A stretch of DNA of 56,295 nucleotides from the IMG/VR virus record IMGVR_UViG_3300036832_000712, positions 1-56,295 of that record. One strand, written 5' to 3'. This document shows positions 24,498-31,325 of this stretch, in pieces. The notes beneath the pieces were generated by a model, which was given only the letters and a program-made list of their open reading frames with translations, ran no database searches and was not told the DNA's origin. Every line of letters starts with the position of its first letter. The first letter of the stretch is position 1. The translations under genes were made by a program, and so were the position numbers. The stretch is from a virus.

Positions 24498-24674
24498 TCA
24501 GTTCCATTCAAAGTGCGGGCGCCACCCACCAATCAGGGTGACGGATGGGTAGCGATAGTTCAGCACCCTGCCATCGTGGCTGTGCCACCACACCACGCCA
24601 TGGATGCAGCGGTTGCCGGCACCGTCGCGGGCGGTGTGGAAGGCCACGCCTATGTTCCTGTTGCCTAGTTTCAT
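24498..24674 (-). CDS. Hypothetical protein, 58 residues
   Basis: MKLGNRNIGVAFHTARDGAG and WWHSHDGRVLNYRYPSVTLIGGWRPHFEW look like a small beta domain. The ATG overlaps the previous stop (ATGA) and GAGGACCGAAC precedes it. Unknown. Confidence 0.55.
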   Translation of the reverse strand: MKLGNRNIGVAFHTARDGAGNRCIHGVVWWHSHDGRVLNYRYPSVTLIGGWRPHFEWN

Positions 24675-24925
24675 GTTCGGTCCTCCACTTCCTCGTTCGT
24701 GACCCACAGCCAAGCCTGGACCCAGCGGCCGTCATCGCCAGCGGAAACGGCCGGCTCGTCGTCGATCTCGATCTCGTCGACGGCGTAGTCCTCACGCGCC
24801 TGCTCGATGTAGCTCGCGCTATCGGCGATCGTGACAATCATTGCTACACATCGCGCATGGAGCGATTGCAGATCGTCGTGCGCCTCGATCAGCGCCAGGT
24901 CTTCGTCGGATAGGTTTATCCACAT
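24671..24925 (-). CDS. Acidic hypothetical protein, 84 residues
   Basis: MWINLSDEDLALIEAHDDLQ begins a helical domain; the C-terminal half is strongly acidic (DEIEIDDEP, NEEVEDRT) with a Trp-rich segment WVQAWLWV. AAGGAGTTACTGAAC leader. Acidic small early proteins can mimic DNA, but nothing proves that here. Confidence 0.6.
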   Translation of the reverse strand: MWINLSDEDLALIEAHDDLQSLHARCVAMIVTIADSASYIEQAREDYAVDEIEIDDEPAVSAGDDGRWVQAWLWVTNEEVEDRT

Positions 24926-24955
24926 GTTCAGTAACTCCTTTCAGGTTGGGGAATG

Positions 24956-24974
24956 GTGTTACACAATGTAACAC
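24956..24974. promoter_or_regulatory. Dispersed palindrome GTGTTACA-CAA-TGTAACAC
   Basis: Perfect half-sites, between the MoxR gene stop (24983) and the start of the acidic protein gene (24925). Confidence 0.85.
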
Positions 24975-24982
24975 CACCTGGT

Positions 24983-26065
24983 TCAGTTCGAGGTATAGAC
25001 CTCGCGGTACTTCTTCACGTAGTCCATGTACGCATCGGCATCAAAGAGAGTGGCGTCCCGCGCGGTGGCGAGCTGCCACGCCATGACGACGAACTCCGCG
25101 GTGAACCGCTTGAGGTACATGTGCAGCTTGTCCACGTTGCCGAGCGTCATCTTCTCGGACACGTGCATGGCGGTCGCGTACTTGATCGAGAGTTCTTCGG
25201 GCACCGGGTACTTGTCGGGCGCCGCGAGAATCTTCTCGATATTGGGGAGGCTCTGCCAGACGTCAACGTGAGCCAGGAACTGCACTGCCGGCCCTTCACC
25301 GATAGCGCCGATCATGGCGGCCTCCTTGATCTCCGGCGTAAGGCGCTTGTCCTGCCACAGCTCGGCCGCGGTGAACCAAGTCCTTGGCGTGGCCACGATG
25401 GCCTGGGTCTTCTTCGGGTCGTAGGTGTTCACCAAGTCCGCGCAGAAATTCCAGAACGAGAGAAACACTTTGGGCACGCCTTGACTCTGCGCATAGATGC
25501 AGAAATCGTCTAGCGAATTGATCGCCTCGACGTGGATCAGCCGGTTGTTCAACGGCATGGGTAGTTTCTTGGCTAATGCCTGATCGTCTAGGAGATTGCC
25601 GGCCAAGAGCATGCGCACGTTGGGCTTCAAGACGTGCTCACCGATGCAGCGATTCAGCACAAGCTGCTGCATCACCGCAAAGACATCGTTCTTCGCATCA
25701 GGCGCTTCGTCGAAGAAAACAACGATGAGCTTGTCATCTGGAAAACTATCATTCCCGATGAACGGCATGGTACCTGGCGGATACCAGACCGTCGTTCCTG
25801 TCTTTTTGTCGGCCTGAGGGGTACCGCGCATATCGACGGAGTCGTACTGAGAGAGCCTGATGTCGATCAGGAGCGTGCCCGTGTAGGGGCAGTCTTTCCC
25901 GAGCAGCGCCTTGAGCGCCTCGGGGCTGTCGAGCTCGTCAACGGCCTGCTCGACACCTTGACTCTTGCCGATACCAAACCGGCCCCTGACGAGGATCGGC
26001 TTGTCGAGACGCACCACTATCTCTTTAACGGTGGTCTTGAGTTGAGAGATAGAAAGCTTCTTCAT
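24983..26065 (-). CDS. MoxR-like AAA+ ATPase
   Basis: 360 residues. Walker A GRFGIGKS (29-36 region), YDSVDMRGTP, LIVVFFDEAPDA (Walker B, D119 E120) and MLLAGN (sensor 1) are in MoxR order, with the short lid typical of this clade. MoxR ATPases remodel proteins together with VWA partners; the partners here are the HELMH/VWA protein (22024-23178) and DUF3150 protein (20264-21118). Palindromes flank the gene on both sides. Confidence 0.85.
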   Translation of the reverse strand: MKKLSISQLKTTVKEIVVRLDKPILVRGRFGIGKSQGVEQAVDELDSPEALKALLGKDCPYTGTLLIDIRLSQYDSVDMRGTPQADKKTGTTVWYPPGTMPFIGNDSFPDDKLIVVFFDEAPDAKNDVFAVMQQLVLNRCIGEHVLKPNVRMLLAGNLLDDQALAKKLPMPLNNRLIHVEAINSLDDFCIYAQSQGVPKVFLSFWNFCADLVNTYDPKKTQAIVATPRTWFTAAELWQDKRLTPEIKEAAMIGAIGEGPAVQFLAHVDVWQSLPNIEKILAAPDKYPVPEELSIKYATAMHVSEKMTLGNVDKLHMYLKRFTAEFVVMAWQLATARDATLFDADAYMDYVKKYREVYTSN

Positions 26066-26092
26066 GGTAGTCAGCCTTTCTTTCAGTGAATG

Positions 26093-26111
26093 GTGTTACA
26101 CTATGTAACAC
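26093..26111. promoter_or_regulatory. Dispersed palindrome GTGTTACA-CTA-TGTAACAC
   Basis: Perfect half-sites, 8 bases after the stop of the gene at 26120-26797 and 28 bases before the MoxR ATG. Confidence 0.85.
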
Positions 26112-26119
26112 CTTGTTGG

Positions 26120-26797
26120 TTAGTCGAATCTCAGCCAGAAGTGTTCCTCCTTGGTGATCATATCGAACCCACGCGCGGCAACAGCCACGCGCTGATCTGT
26201 TGTCAGCGCGCTGAACGGAGTCGCAACAAAATCGAGCACCGGCAGGGGCAGCCGCGTGCCCGTAACAGGTTCGGGCTGCATCTGCAGCCACACCTTGCAC
26301 GCATCGGTGAGTTCACCGATGTGCTTGCGTTGATCGTACGTCAGCGGCTGCGGATAGTGCCGTATGATCGGCTGGCCGACCGGCATGGCACCGGGGCCGG
26401 CGTAGTAGGCGGTGACGTTACGTTGGTTAGTCACCAGAAACCGTTCCGGAATTGGCGACGGCGTGTTCTCCGTAGTCAGCCAAGTATCAAGTGACACCGC
26501 ACGCTTGTGATCGAGATCAAGCAATAGCGTCTGCATCCCCTTGTGATTAAGATGCGACCAGGGAATGGGCTTGTCCTTGCCCGGAACGTACAGTCGCGGG
26601 CAGGCATCGTCGCCGGTGGCGACGATCCGGATGTGCAGGTCGTTGTAGGTCCTGCGCTGATCCGGGCGCCAGTGACGGTAGCATACGACGAACTCGCCGG
26701 TGTCGAACTGGACGAACGTGTTGTACACGTGATCGACGTGGAACGCGCTCCAGGCGTCCCAGTGCATCTTGGAGTAATCGAAAGCAGGTAAGTGCAT
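26120..26797 (-). CDS. Hypothetical protein, first gene after promoter P26.9
   Basis: 225 residues. MHWDAWSAFHVDHVYNTFVQ, FVVCYRHWRPDQRRTYND and LNHKGMQTLLLDLDHKRAVS are its best-ordered segments; aromatic and His-rich. No family recognised. It is the first gene downstream of a near-consensus promoter at 26893-26921 and leads the MoxR cluster, so it is likely co-expressed with MoxR. Confidence 0.65.
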   Translation of the reverse strand: MHLPAFDYSKMHWDAWSAFHVDHVYNTFVQFDTGEFVVCYRHWRPDQRRTYNDLHIRIVATGDDACPRLYVPGKDKPIPWSHLNHKGMQTLLLDLDHKRAVSLDTWLTTENTPSPIPERFLVTNQRNVTAYYAGPGAMPVGQPIIRHYPQPLTYDQRKHIGELTDACKVWLQMQPEPVTGTRLPLPVLDFVATPFSALTTDQRVAVAARGFDMITKEEHFWLRFD

Positions 26798-26835
26798 TTG
26801 GTTGGTCTCCTTTCAGTGATTGGTTGAGTGAGTTG

Positions 26836-26854
26836 GTGTTACATCATGTAACAC
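26836..26854. promoter_or_regulatory. Dispersed palindrome GTGTTACA-TCA-TGTAACAC
   Basis: Perfect half-sites, 39 bases downstream of the -10 of promoter P26.9 and 39 bases before the next ATG: a repressor or roadblock position. Confidence 0.85.
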
Positions 26855-26892
26855 CTTTTCGGTGGCGGATATCTGATCCACCACCAACAAAC

Positions 26893-26921
26893 ATCATAGC
26901 ACAAAACTTGTTGTTTGTCAA
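26893..26921 (-). promoter_or_regulatory. Near-consensus sigma70 promoter (P26.9)
   Basis: Minus strand TTGACA (26921-26916), 17-base spacer, TATGAT (26898-26893). The best promoter in the window; it heads the MoxR cluster and is followed by a dispersed palindrome. Confidence 0.8.
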
Positions 26922-26951
26922 GGGGTTATCGGCGTTTTTTCGACTTATTTT

Positions 26952-27140
26952 CTACCCCTCGTCAGACGGAGGTTTCGCCTGATCGAGCTCGTTCACCGCC
27001 TGCTGCAGGTCCAGCACCACGTGCAACAACAACTCGATGGCGTCGGCCTGCCAGCGGGTGTAGCTGACCATCTGGTTGGCGCTCGTGTTGTGCGCGTCCA
27101 GGTCCTGCTTGCGCAGCAGCATCTGCTGGATCGAGATCAT
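26952..27140 (-). CDS. Helical small protein, 62 residues
   Basis: MISIQQMLLRKQDLDAHNTS then NQMVSYTRWQADAIELLLHVVLDLQQAVNELDQ. Mostly helical; GGAG sits 6 bases before ATG, which overlaps the upstream stop (ATGA). Last gene of the small-gene operon reading 28323 to 26952. Unknown. Confidence 0.6.
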   Translation of the reverse strand: MISIQQMLLRKQDLDAHNTSANQMVSYTRWQADAIELLLHVVLDLQQAVNELDQAKPPSDEG

Positions 27141-27244
27141 TTGATTCTCCAGCTCATGAAGGCGTGCACGGCGACCGCTATGATCCAGATCATCACGCAC
27201 ATGAGCAGGACGGCCGCCAGCACGCTGATGATGTATCCGGTCAT
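27137..27244 (-). CDS. 35-residue membrane peptide
   Basis: MTGYIISVLAAVLLMCVMIW followed by IIAVAVHAFMSWRIK: one long hydrophobic helix with a basic end. GAGGCG precedes the ATG; the stop overlaps the next start as ATGA. Missed by size cut-offs but well placed. Confidence 0.6.
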   Translation of the reverse strand: MTGYIISVLAAVLLMCVMIWIIAVAVHAFMSWRIK

Positions 27245-27256
27245 GGCAGTGACGCC

Positions 27257-27433
27257 TCAGATGAACTCTTTCTGTTCCGCGAGCCATTCCGGCATCGTGA
27301 AGGTGCCGTCCTCGTTGTTCTCGACCTGGGACTTGGGCACCCATGCCGTGCGGGTGCCGTCGAACAGCAAATAAGCGTTATCTGTCTCGTGGCGAATCTC
27401 GGCGGCGATCTCTATCAACGGGCTGTCGCTCAC
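27257..27433 (-). CDS. Conserved small phage protein, GTG start
   Basis: 58 residues: SDSPLIEIAAEIRHETDNAY LLFDGTRTAWVPKSQVENNE then FTMPEWLAEQKEFI. The AWVPKSQxE...FTMPEWLA pattern recurs in small phage proteins of unknown function. GTG overlaps the preceding TGA (GTGA). Confidence 0.65.
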   Translation of the reverse strand: MSDSPLIEIAAEIRHETDNAYLLFDGTRTAWVPKSQVENNEDGTFTMPEWLAEQKEFI

Positions 27434-27651
27434 AGTGTAACATCCACCTGCTTGGCGCCGGCATGGCGTAGGATCAGCCGGGCTAGCTCGATCGCCTGGT
27501 GATCCGGCAGCGCGAACCACGAGACGTCCTTGCCGAAGTTCACGTGCACGTTGCCTCTATTGTCGTGAGTCACGCCGATCCGCAGTTCGCCCTCGTCGTG
27601 CGGCCCGAAAGAACCGTGCGGGAACTTGCCGGTGGCGCCTAGCTTGTTCAT
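27430..27651 (-). CDS. Hypothetical protein, 73 residues
   Basis: MNKLGATGKFPHGSFGPHDE, then GELRIGVTHDNRGNVHVNFGKDVSWFALPDHQAIELARLI. Looks like a compact alpha/beta phage protein: beta strands then a C-terminal helix with conserved-looking FGKDVSWFALPDHQA. CAGGAGTTACG leads the ATG. Similar short proteins accompany anti-defence genes; role unknown. Confidence 0.65.
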   Translation of the reverse strand: MNKLGATGKFPHGSFGPHDEGELRIGVTHDNRGNVHVNFGKDVSWFALPDHQAIELARLILRHAGAKQVDVTL

Positions 27652-27884
27652 CGTAACTCCTGCGAGCGCGCGTACGGAGCGCGCATTAGCTGCGGGGCTT
27701 TTTTCTGGATGATCTGGTGCACGCGCTGGAACGATACGCCGAAGCGATCGGCGCACGCGCGCAATGAATGCCCATCGGCGTAATAGGCGATGACCTGCGC
27801 CGGCTGGTGGTGGCGGCTGCGCAGGCTGCCGCACTTGCGCAGATAGTCAGTCAGCATCTGCTTTGACCGTTTGCGTGCACGCAT
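27648..27884 (-). CDS. Basic HTH protein
   Basis: 78 residues. SLRACADRFGVSFQRVHQII then QKKAPQL is a clear helix-turn-helix; the N-terminus MRARKRSKQMLTDYLRK is strongly basic. Shares shape with sigma region 4/resolvase C-terminal HTHs. Candidate regulator of the cluster or of the dispersed palindromes. Overlaps both neighbours (TGATG and ATGA). Confidence 0.7.
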   Translation of the reverse strand: MRARKRSKQMLTDYLRKCGSLRSRHHQPAQVIAYYADGHSLRACADRFGVSFQRVHQIIQKKAPQLMRAPYARSQELR

Positions 27885-28105
27885 CAGTTAGCCAGTTCCC
27901 AATCGGTCGCCAGCAGGTCGGTCTGCGAGCACAGCCACGGCACCAGATCACCTTGCGCAGTGAACATATAAACGTAAGGCAGCGTCATCTTGGAGTGCTC
28001 ATCAGGGGATTGTAGCTCCAAGTACATGTACTTGCCGTTCCAGCCCGAGCGGCGTACACGTTTGCCGTTTTGTATTGATTTGACCGCCCAGCCGATGCTG
28101 TTCAT
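27884..28105 (-). CDS. tad2: Tad2-family (DUF2829) Thoeris anti-defence protein
   Basis: 73 residues. GWAVKSIQNGKRVRRSGWNG KYMYLELQ, PDEHSKMTLPYVYMF, GDLVPWLCSQTDLLATDWEL reproduce the DUF2829 pattern almost throughout. DUF2829 proteins include Tad2, which binds the signalling nucleotide made by Thoeris TIR proteins and so blocks abortive immunity. Whether this copy binds the same ligand is inferred. It is preceded, ATGA-coupled, by the Acb2/Tad1-like gene at 28102-28323. Confidence 0.85.
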   Translation of the reverse strand: MNSIGWAVKSIQNGKRVRRSGWNGKYMYLELQSPDEHSKMTLPYVYMFTAQGDLVPWLCSQTDLLATDWELAN

Positions 28106-28323
28106 GCTGTAACTCCCTTCACGGCCCACATGGCCGCGTCCTCGAAATGCGTCTGGGCAAGGGAAAACAGGCGGATCGCCTCGCCGCTGGTGGTCTGCTT
28201 CTTGAAGTCCTCGCATAGGTCGATCAGATCAGCGGCGCGCATCTTGATGTTCTCGACGTCTTGATTGGCGCTCGGATTGAACGAAAGCCGCACGCGGGAT
28301 TGTCCTAACGTCTGCTCGGTCAT
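28102..28323 (-). CDS. Acb2/Tad1-hairpin-like anti-defence protein
   Basis: 73 residues. SRVRLSFNPSANQDVENIKM then AADLIDLCEDF and LFSLAQTHFEDAAMWAVKGVT. The two-helix layout with an AQTHxExAAMWAVK helix matches small phage proteins of the Acb2/Tad1 hairpin type, which sequester cyclic di- and trinucleotides of CBASS systems. Family assignment is by pattern memory and less secure than Tad2. Coupled to Tad2 by ATGA, so the pair forms a signal-sponge cassette. Confidence 0.65.
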   Translation of the reverse strand: MTEQTLGQSRVRLSFNPSANQDVENIKMRAADLIDLCEDFKKQTTSGEAIRLFSLAQTHFEDAAMWAVKGVTA

Positions 28324-28350
28324 GGCTCTTTTCCCTTTTGGTTTGTTGTT

Positions 28351-28390
28351 GGGCGAGGCGATTGGAGGGACACTCACAATCACCTCGCCC
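28351..28390. other. Hairpin upstream of the anti-defence operon
   Basis: GGGCGAGG (28351-28358) pairs with CCTCGCCC (28383-28390), extended by GATTG/CAATC after one mismatch. It separates the CTERM gene from the anti-defence gene. No T-run on the minus strand, so it is not a clear terminator. Confidence 0.45.
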
Positions 28391-28417
28391 GCGCCCGTCA
28401 CACAGGGGTCAGCTGCG

Positions 28418-28993
28418 TTACACCTGACGAGCGTTCTTCTCTTGGCGTTTGCGACGACTCAGCCATCCCATCAGCCCGAGACCGCCAGCGAACAGTGGCA
28501 GGGCAGCGGGGAGCGGCGTGGTCTCCAGCTGGAAGTTGGACTGGCCGATCGGGCCATTGACCCCGGATGCCTGGAGCTCGAAGAAGTAGTCCACCCCGGC
28601 CATCAGGGACACCACGTCGGTGTTGTTGTTGGCGGCGAAGTTGCCGGCAACCACCGTGCCGTTGACAGTATCCCGGGTGATCCTGAAGATTTCAGCGACG
28701 AAGCTCGGCAGATCGTTCGCCGGGTTGTTGAGCACGTCGACGTTGACCAGGGTGCCGTTGGCGCCGGATACAGTGAACTCGACGAAGTCGCTGAGGAACG
28801 ACGGCGCCGTGGTCGACTGCAGCGTGCCGGCAAGCTCGGTCGGGCTGACCGCCCCGACCGTTCCCTGCGACGGCGCAGGGCCAGTAAATGACAGCCCGTT
28901 CTGGACCAGATTGATGGTGGCGGCGTTAGCGGCGGTGACCATTAATCCCAGAGTCAGGGCAGCGCCGGCAGCGAGAAGGCTTCTCATAGTCAT
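28418..28993 (-). CDS. Secreted protein with PEP/VPLPA-CTERM-like tail
   Basis: 191 residues. Signal peptide MRSLLAAGAALTLGLMVTAA NA (start at 28993 or, three residues later, 28987), a Ser/Thr/Asn-rich beta ectodomain with many N-glycosylation-like NxT sites, and a C-terminus TPLPAALPLFAGGLGLMGWL then SRRKR: sorting motif, single membrane helix and basic cluster, as in exosortase substrates of Gram-negative bacteria. Such a protein in a phage would need the host exosortase for anchoring. A second one is at 32618-33256. Function at the surface unknown. Confidence 0.8.
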   Translation of the reverse strand: MTMRSLLAAGAALTLGLMVTAANAATINLVQNGLSFTGPAPSQGTVGAVSPTELAGTLQSTTAPSFLSDFVEFTVSGANGTLVNVDVLNNPANDLPSFVAEIFRITRDTVNGTVVAGNFAANNNTDVVSLMAGVDYFFELQASGVNGPIGQSNFQLETTPLPAALPLFAGGLGLMGWLSRRKRQEKNARQV

Positions 28994-29409
28994 AGAGTAT
29001 CCTTTCCGTTGGGTTCAAACTTCTTTTGGAACTCAGCGCATACCGCCCTGATCTCCTTCGAGACCTGGGCGGTGTGCTCGATGTTGGCATAGGCCAGCCT
29101 GCCTTTCTCGCGGATGGCGCTGGCGGCCTCGGCCAAAAGCTTCATGTCCTTGTCGCACTCATTGAGCGAAGTTTCCAGAGCCAGGATGCGCTCCTTGACC
29201 GCCTCACCCATGGCCTCGACGTTCTTGGCTGCCTGCTCGTACTGACTCTGCACAGCCTTGGCAGACAGCCGTCCGATGTCGGCGTCCCGCGCCGCGGGAA
29301 TCTCCGGCAGCGGCTTCGGCTTGGGAGCGAAGTCAGATAGTTGTCCCACGTCGCCGTCGTTGAGGTCGATGCGATTGCCGCGCTCGCCATGCCGTACGAT
29401 GTTGGTCAT
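28990..29409 (-). CDS. Coiled-coil hypothetical protein
   Basis: 139 residues. Pro/charged N-terminus (PKPKPLPEIP) then a long helical, coiled-coil-like segment with ERILALETSLNECDKDMKLL. AAGGAG lies 10 bases before ATG at 29409; an in-frame TTG further upstream is less likely. Stop overlaps the CTERM gene start (ATGA), so both are expressed together. Unknown function. Confidence 0.6.
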   Translation of the reverse strand: MTNIVRHGERGNRIDLNDGDVGQLSDFAPKPKPLPEIPAARDADIGRLSAKAVQSQYEQAAKNVEAMGEAVKERILALETSLNECDKDMKLLAEAASAIREKGRLAYANIEHTAQVSKEIRAVCAEFQKKFEPNGKDTL

Positions 29410-29426
29410 TTTTCGTTTGCTCCTTT

Positions 29427-29726
29427 TCAATCCTGCTCGTTGCTGCTGGTATCGTAGATGCGCAAGCCCGGGTGCTGGCGGAACATCAGCTCGTTGATGT
29501 AGGGCGACAGGGTGTTGGTGAATACGGCGCCGAGCGCGCAGCCGGCGTGCTCGCGCAGATAGTTGTTGCGCCAGCGCCAGTTCTCGTACTTGATCTTGTG
29601 GATGAGGAACATCGCCGCCTGATAGAACAGCTTGGCCAGATGATCGGCGCGGCTGGCGCTGCAGCCGAGCCGCGACTCAAGATGACGATAAATGCCGGCA
29701 GTCGTCATCGTACGCGGATTATGCAT
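29427..29726 (-). CDS. Hypothetical protein, 99 residues
   Basis: MHNPRTMTTAGIYRHLESRL, RADHLAKLFYQAAMFLIHKI and ENWRWRNNYLREHAGCALGAV. Helical with many aromatic and basic residues; start overlaps the regulator stop (TGATG). Not recognised. Confidence 0.6.
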   Translation of the reverse strand: MHNPRTMTTAGIYRHLESRLGCSASRADHLAKLFYQAAMFLIHKIKYENWRWRNNYLREHAGCALGAVFTNTLSPYINELMFRQHPGLRIYDTSSNEQD

Positions 29727-30694
29727 CAGCGCACGCTCACGCTAGCCTTGGCTTTGCCACGCATTGCCCGTTCCCGGTTCGCTGCTCTGACTTTTTCTCG
29801 CGCCGCCATCAGTTCCTCGTAGGTCCTGGGGATGTCGCGTCTGAACGCAGTCGGGCTCTCCTTCTCGTCGAGCACGCGCTTTTCAAGCTCGGTGAACAGC
29901 CGAAAGGCTTCCTCGTAGCGGCGCAGCAGGCGTGGCCGCTCGTCCTCGGTCGAAGCGAGCAGGCCAATGAGCCGGTCGGGATGCAGGCAGGCAAGTATCT
30001 TCTTGTAGGTGACGCCATCCATTACGCCCTTGCGGTTCGCGATCGAGCGTTCGAGGTCCTTCAATTGTTGTAGGTATGAAGGCAGGCTCACGTCATTGAG
30101 GCGGCGGCGGCACTCCAGCATCACCCGCTCTTCGAAGCCGCCCTCCAGCTTGCGCTGCTCTTGCCGCTTCCAGGCATCGACCTTCTGCTGCGCCGTCATC
30201 GACAAGTCGGCACGGGCAACCTGCGGCTCGCGTCGGATATTTTCTTCTGCGACCGCCACCTTGACTGGCTGCACCGATTTAAGGCCGACCTCGTTTTTTG
30301 CTTGTTCGTAGGTCATGCCTCGATCGAGCACGAGCGTCGCAGCGGCTTGTGCCTTCTGCGGTTCGGTCGTGCGGCGCGCCGGCTGCGGCCCACTACGACG
30401 CTGCCCGCTGCCCTTGGGGCGGCCGGCGCTTTTCTTGCGGCCGAGCGTGTCCTTGCCGCGGCCTTTGACATTAACGACAGTCGTTAATGTCTCGCAGTCG
30501 TTACTGATCGTGTCCTGGCTCACGCCAAGCTGCCTGGCAATAGCTTGCTGGCTGTAATCCTGCTTGCGCAGCTGCTCGACTATCGGCCGGCGTCTAGCCG
30601 GTGTTTTCTGGTCATCAGGCAAGCTGTGCCACGATGCCAGCAGGCAATTGTCGGGGCAGGTCCGATCACCACCCATAGGGCATACGCATTTCAT
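29726..30694 (-). CDS. Zinc/HTH regulator with J-domain-like segment
   Basis: 322 residues. N-terminal CVCPMGGDRTCPDNC (C-x-C-x7-C-x3-C) looks zinc-binding; SQQAIARQLGVSQDTISND (about 50-70) is a helix-turn-helix; a basic Arg/Gly/Lys linker follows; the C-terminal part has YKKILACLHPDRLIG (HPD) then YEEAFRLFTELEKRVLDE, resembling a J-domain. Likely a DNA-binding regulator or chaperone adaptor; the combination is unusual. A perfect 25-bp palindrome lies within its own HTH-linker region (30467-30491). Confidence 0.65.
   Translation of the reverse strand: MKCVCPMGGDRTCPDNCLLASWHSLPDDQKTPARRRPIVEQLRKQDYSQQAIARQLGVSQDTISNDCETLTTVVNVKGRGKDTLGRKKSAGRPKGSGQRRSGPQPARRTTEPQKAQAAATLVLDRGMTYEQAKNEVGLKSVQPVKVAVAEENIRREPQVARADLSMTAQQKVDAWKRQEQRKLEGGFEERVMLECRRRLNDVSLPSYLQQLKDLERSIANRKGVMDGVTYKKILACLHPDRLIGLLASTEDERPRLLRRYEEAFRLFTELEKRVLDEKESPTAFRRDIPRTYEELMAAREKVRAANRERAMRGKAKASVSVR
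30467..30491. promoter_or_regulatory. Perfect 25-bp palindrome inside the HTH gene
   Basis: GACATTAACGAC (30467-30478), central A, GTCGTTAATGTC (30480-30491). Lies in the coding sequence just after the HTH. CAGTCGTTA recurs about 19 bases further (30495). Candidate autoregulatory binding site. Confidence 0.7.
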
Positions 30695-30716
30695 GGTAAG
30701 TCACTCCCAAGGAAAG

Positions 30717-30742
30717 AAGGGCCGGGGAAATTCCCGGCCCTT
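30717..30742 (-). terminator. Intrinsic-type terminator after gene 30750-31262
   Basis: AAGGGCCGGG (30717-30726) pairs with CCCGGCCCTT (30733-30742); on the minus strand CTTTCCTT follows. It lies between the stop at 30750 and the HTH regulator start at 30694. Confidence 0.65.
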
Positions 30743-30749
30743 GAATTTT

Positions 30750-31262
30750 CTACGCCGGCTCCTGAAACAGCGGCGGAGTATAGCCGGCTTCGCCGAGAGC
30801 GTCGGTCGCTTCCTCGCGTTGCTGGCGGCCGATGTTGTAGCGCCGTTGCGCAACCCTCATGGCGCGGACGATGGTGGTCAGATTCTCACCGGCCACCAAC
30901 GGGCTGTGATTGTCATCCTTGGCGTATTGACGGATAATGCGCGCGGCCTCGAAGTCGTCGGCCTCCAAGCTGCCTTCAACAGCCTGGGAGTCGTAGAGGG
31001 CATCGAGGTACTTCATGAAGCTCTGCTCGGGCCAGAGCTTCAGCAGAATCTCTTCGACATAGTCGTTGATGTTGCGTTTCCGCTTCAGCCTGTACTGCGC
31101 AACCAAGCTCTCTCGGGTGGCCGGCAGCGGAACCGGCCGTTTGAGAGGTCCAGTGCCTTGAGTCATCTCGTCCTCCTGTCGAGCGCGTGTCAGGCCAGCC
31201 CGCACCCGCCGCTGGCGCTCGGCAACGGTCATCGCACGTCTTCCAATCGGTGGCCGGCCCAT
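30750..31262 (-). CDS. Hypothetical phage protein (GRPPIG motif)
   Basis: 170 residues. MGRPPIGRRAMTVAERQRRV is a short N-terminal motif seen in many phage and prophage proteins. The rest is helical and charged (RKRNINDYVEEILLKLWPEQ, EADDFEAARIIRQYAKDD). An in-frame ATG at 31235 has a better binding site (GGAAG) but lacks the motif. Preceded by a promoter-like element overlapped by an inverted repeat, suggesting local regulation. Function unknown. Confidence 0.65.
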   Translation of the reverse strand: MGRPPIGRRAMTVAERQRRVRAGLTRARQEDEMTQGTGPLKRPVPLPATRESLVAQYRLKRKRNINDYVEEILLKLWPEQSFMKYLDALYDSQAVEGSLEADDFEAARIIRQYAKDDNHSPLVAGENLTTIVRAMRVAQRRYNIGRQQREEATDALGEAGYTPPLFQEPA

Positions 31263-31265
31263 GAA

Positions 31266-31298
31266 TGTCACATTACTCGCAAAAGGAATAGTGTGACA
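31266..31298. promoter_or_regulatory. TGTCACA/TGTGACA operator-like inverted repeat
   Basis: TGTCACA (31266-31272) and TGTGACA (31292-31298) are perfect 7-bp inverted arms. One covers the -10 region, the other abuts the ATG at 31262 on the minus strand. Different from the dispersed palindrome. Confidence 0.55.
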
Positions 31299-31325
31299 AT
31301 AGCCGGCGGAAAATAATTTTGCCAA
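31296..31325 (-). promoter_or_regulatory. Weak sigma70-like promoter for gene 30750-31262
   Basis: Minus strand TTGGCA (31325-31320), 18-base spacer, TATTGT (31301-31296). The -10 overlaps one arm of the TGTCACA inverted repeat. Confidence 0.45.
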
